DNA of 33,107 bases, taken from contig JACKAH010000016.1 of assembly GCA_020635175.1 (NCBI GenBank), positions 1 to 33,107 on the forward strand, given 5' to 3'. The notes below the pieces were generated by a model. It saw only the letters and a list, made by a program, of their open reading frames with translations, did no database searches and had not been told where the DNA came from. Origin of the DNA: Deltaproteobacteria bacterium. Lineage in GTDB: Bacteria; Bdellovibrionota_C; UBA2361; J135. A program made the position numbers and the translations under genes. This document shows, in pieces, positions 32,139 through 33,107 of the stretch (within the stretch, counting starts at the first letter, position 1; the number at the start of each line of letters is the position of its first letter).

Positions 32139-33107
32139 TTAGCTATCTACATGTTCAAGTAAGATAAGCTCTACAGTTAATCCTGGTCCAATCCCCATGA
32201 TTAATGCGTTTTGGCCAGGCTTTAAAACATCATCGCGTTGAAATGAGTCTAAGACATAATGAATTGTTGTCGAGGAAAGGTTTCCAAAATCACGCAAGAC
32301 ATCATAAGACCAGTGACACTGCTCATGGGATAGTGAAAAGCTTTCCATCAAAAAGTCTAAAATCTTTATTCCGCCTGGATGAAAAAGCCAAAAATTAATA
32401 TCTGAGACCTCTTTATCATGCTTTGCTAAGAAGCTATTTACAATCTTAGGTGCTTCTTTGACTAACATGCTTGGCAATGCACGATCTAATCTTAAATGAA
32501 AACCATCATCAAAGATATCATACCCCATCAAGTGACGTGAGTTTGGTAATAAATACGATTGTGAATCAACAATTGAGAGATTTGAAGCGCTTCCTCCAAC
32601 GATAGTTGCTGCTGCGCCATCTGCAAATATGGCAGCGCCAACTAAATGAGCACCTGAGTGATTGTTCCGCTGAAAAACTAACGAACAGAGCTCTACTGAT
32701 GAAACAATTACCGGCTTTCCAAGCTTGCTAAGCTTCGCACCAAGCGAAAGTCCAATTACCCCTCCTGCGCAACCGTGTTGATATATGGGTACTCTAGATA
32801 TCTCTGGAGAAAGCGAGCTTTTTAAAATTGCTGCTGCATCAATTGATGGAATTAACGGCACACTACAGGAAGTAAAAACCAAAGCGCCTATATCTTCAGG
32901 AGCTTGGTTGTTTTCCTGCAAAGTCTTTTCGATAGCTTCAACAAGCATCTGTGTGCCAATCGTTTCAAATTGGGCTGCTCTGTTTTCAAGGCCGTTTAGG
33001 GCGAGGATGTTGTCATATGGCTGAGTAAACCTTCTAGTTTTAACACCTGATTGACTATTAATCCTTAGAAATTTTGCTTGAGATTGCTTATCATCATGTA
33101 ACCAGCG
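32139..33107 (-). CDS. Type III polyketide synthase (chalcone synthase-like), 5' end beyond the window
   Basis: The frame stays open to the right edge, giving 322 visible residues. The thiolase-fold triad is visible: Cys in QHGCAGG (32769-32771), His in LFHPGG (32379-32381) and Asn in FGNLSSTT. SGVKTRRF in the N-terminal part matches type III enzymes (CHS/stilbene synthase, PhlD, alkylresorcinol synthases) rather than FabH. Enzymes of this type extend an acyl-CoA with malonyl-CoA units into a polyketide, often an alkylresorcinol or pyrone. The usual neighbours, an isoprenylcysteine-type methyltransferase and an FAD oxidoreductase, are not downstream; upstream genes are outside the window. Confidence 0.82.
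   Translation of the reverse strand, partial: RWLHDDKQSQAKFLRINSQSGVKTRRFTQPYDNILALNGLENRAAQFETIGTQMLVEAIEKTLQENNQAPEDIGALVFTSCSVPLIPSIDAAAILKSSLSPEISRVPIYQHGCAGGVIGLSLGAKLSKLGKPVIVSSVELCSLVFQRNNHSGAHLVGAAIFADGAAATIVGGSASNLSIVDSQSYLLPNSRHLMGYDIFDDGFHLRLDRALPSMLVKEAPKIVNSFLAKHDKEVSDINFWLFHPGGIKILDFLMESFSLSHEQCHWSYDVLRDFGNLSSTTIHYVLDSFQRDDVLKPGQNALIMGIGPGLTVELILLEHVDS

Overview
The window reads as a chromosomal segment of a Gram-negative bacterium with an AT-rich genome. It has many signal peptides and lipoboxes, a probable outer-membrane beta-barrel, an encoded tRNA-Leu without CCA, trigger factor, pheST and ettA. The mix of housekeeping genes, unusual lipoproteins and secreted repeat proteins would fit a deltaproteobacterial or Bdellovibrionota-like lineage, but nothing seen fixes the taxonomy. 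No insertion sequence, phage module, CRISPR array or rRNA was found.

Layout. 1-1004: start of trigger factor (runs off the left edge) and tRNA-Leu(TAG), both minus. 1086-4634: LMW tyrosine phosphatase, periplasmic FKBP isomerase, an oligopeptidase B-like lipoprotein and a thioredoxin-like lipoprotein with a CxxS site. 4733-5204: a GC-rich one-gene island. 5205-5592: strong hairpins and a possible Phe-rich leader peptide in front of pheS-pheT. 9048-15655: mostly minus-strand genes (DUF445 membrane protein, pseudo-receiver, secreted protein, glycosyltransferase, beta-barrel-like protein, methyltransferase, small lipoprotein), with two small plus-strand genes between them. 16017-20579: a 1520-aa secreted protein with Ig-like and NHL-repeat regions.

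20901-22682: a two-gene operon of a 2-oxoglutarate/Fe(II) oxygenase and a ureohydrolase (arginase superfamily). 22959-23787: a 66-aa gene followed by about 630 bases of structured non-coding DNA, in which I recognise a likely 6S RNA. 23788-25863: an LCAT-like lipase lipoprotein and a collagen-like secreted protein. 25893-26680 and about 26997-28030: two further GC-rich one-gene islands (a lipoprotein and a DMT/EamA-type transporter), each with a long hairpin at the 3' end. 28061-33107: minus-strand ettA, a Cas4/AddB-like plus DEDD nuclease-type DUF2779 protein, a small hypothetical gene, and a type III polyketide synthase cut by the right edge.

The points most worth following are the 6S-like RNA and its structured neighbourhood, the oxygenase-ureohydrolase pair, the repeated GC-rich single-gene islands, and the DUF2779 nuclease-like protein. 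No obviously new multi-gene defence or mobile system is visible.
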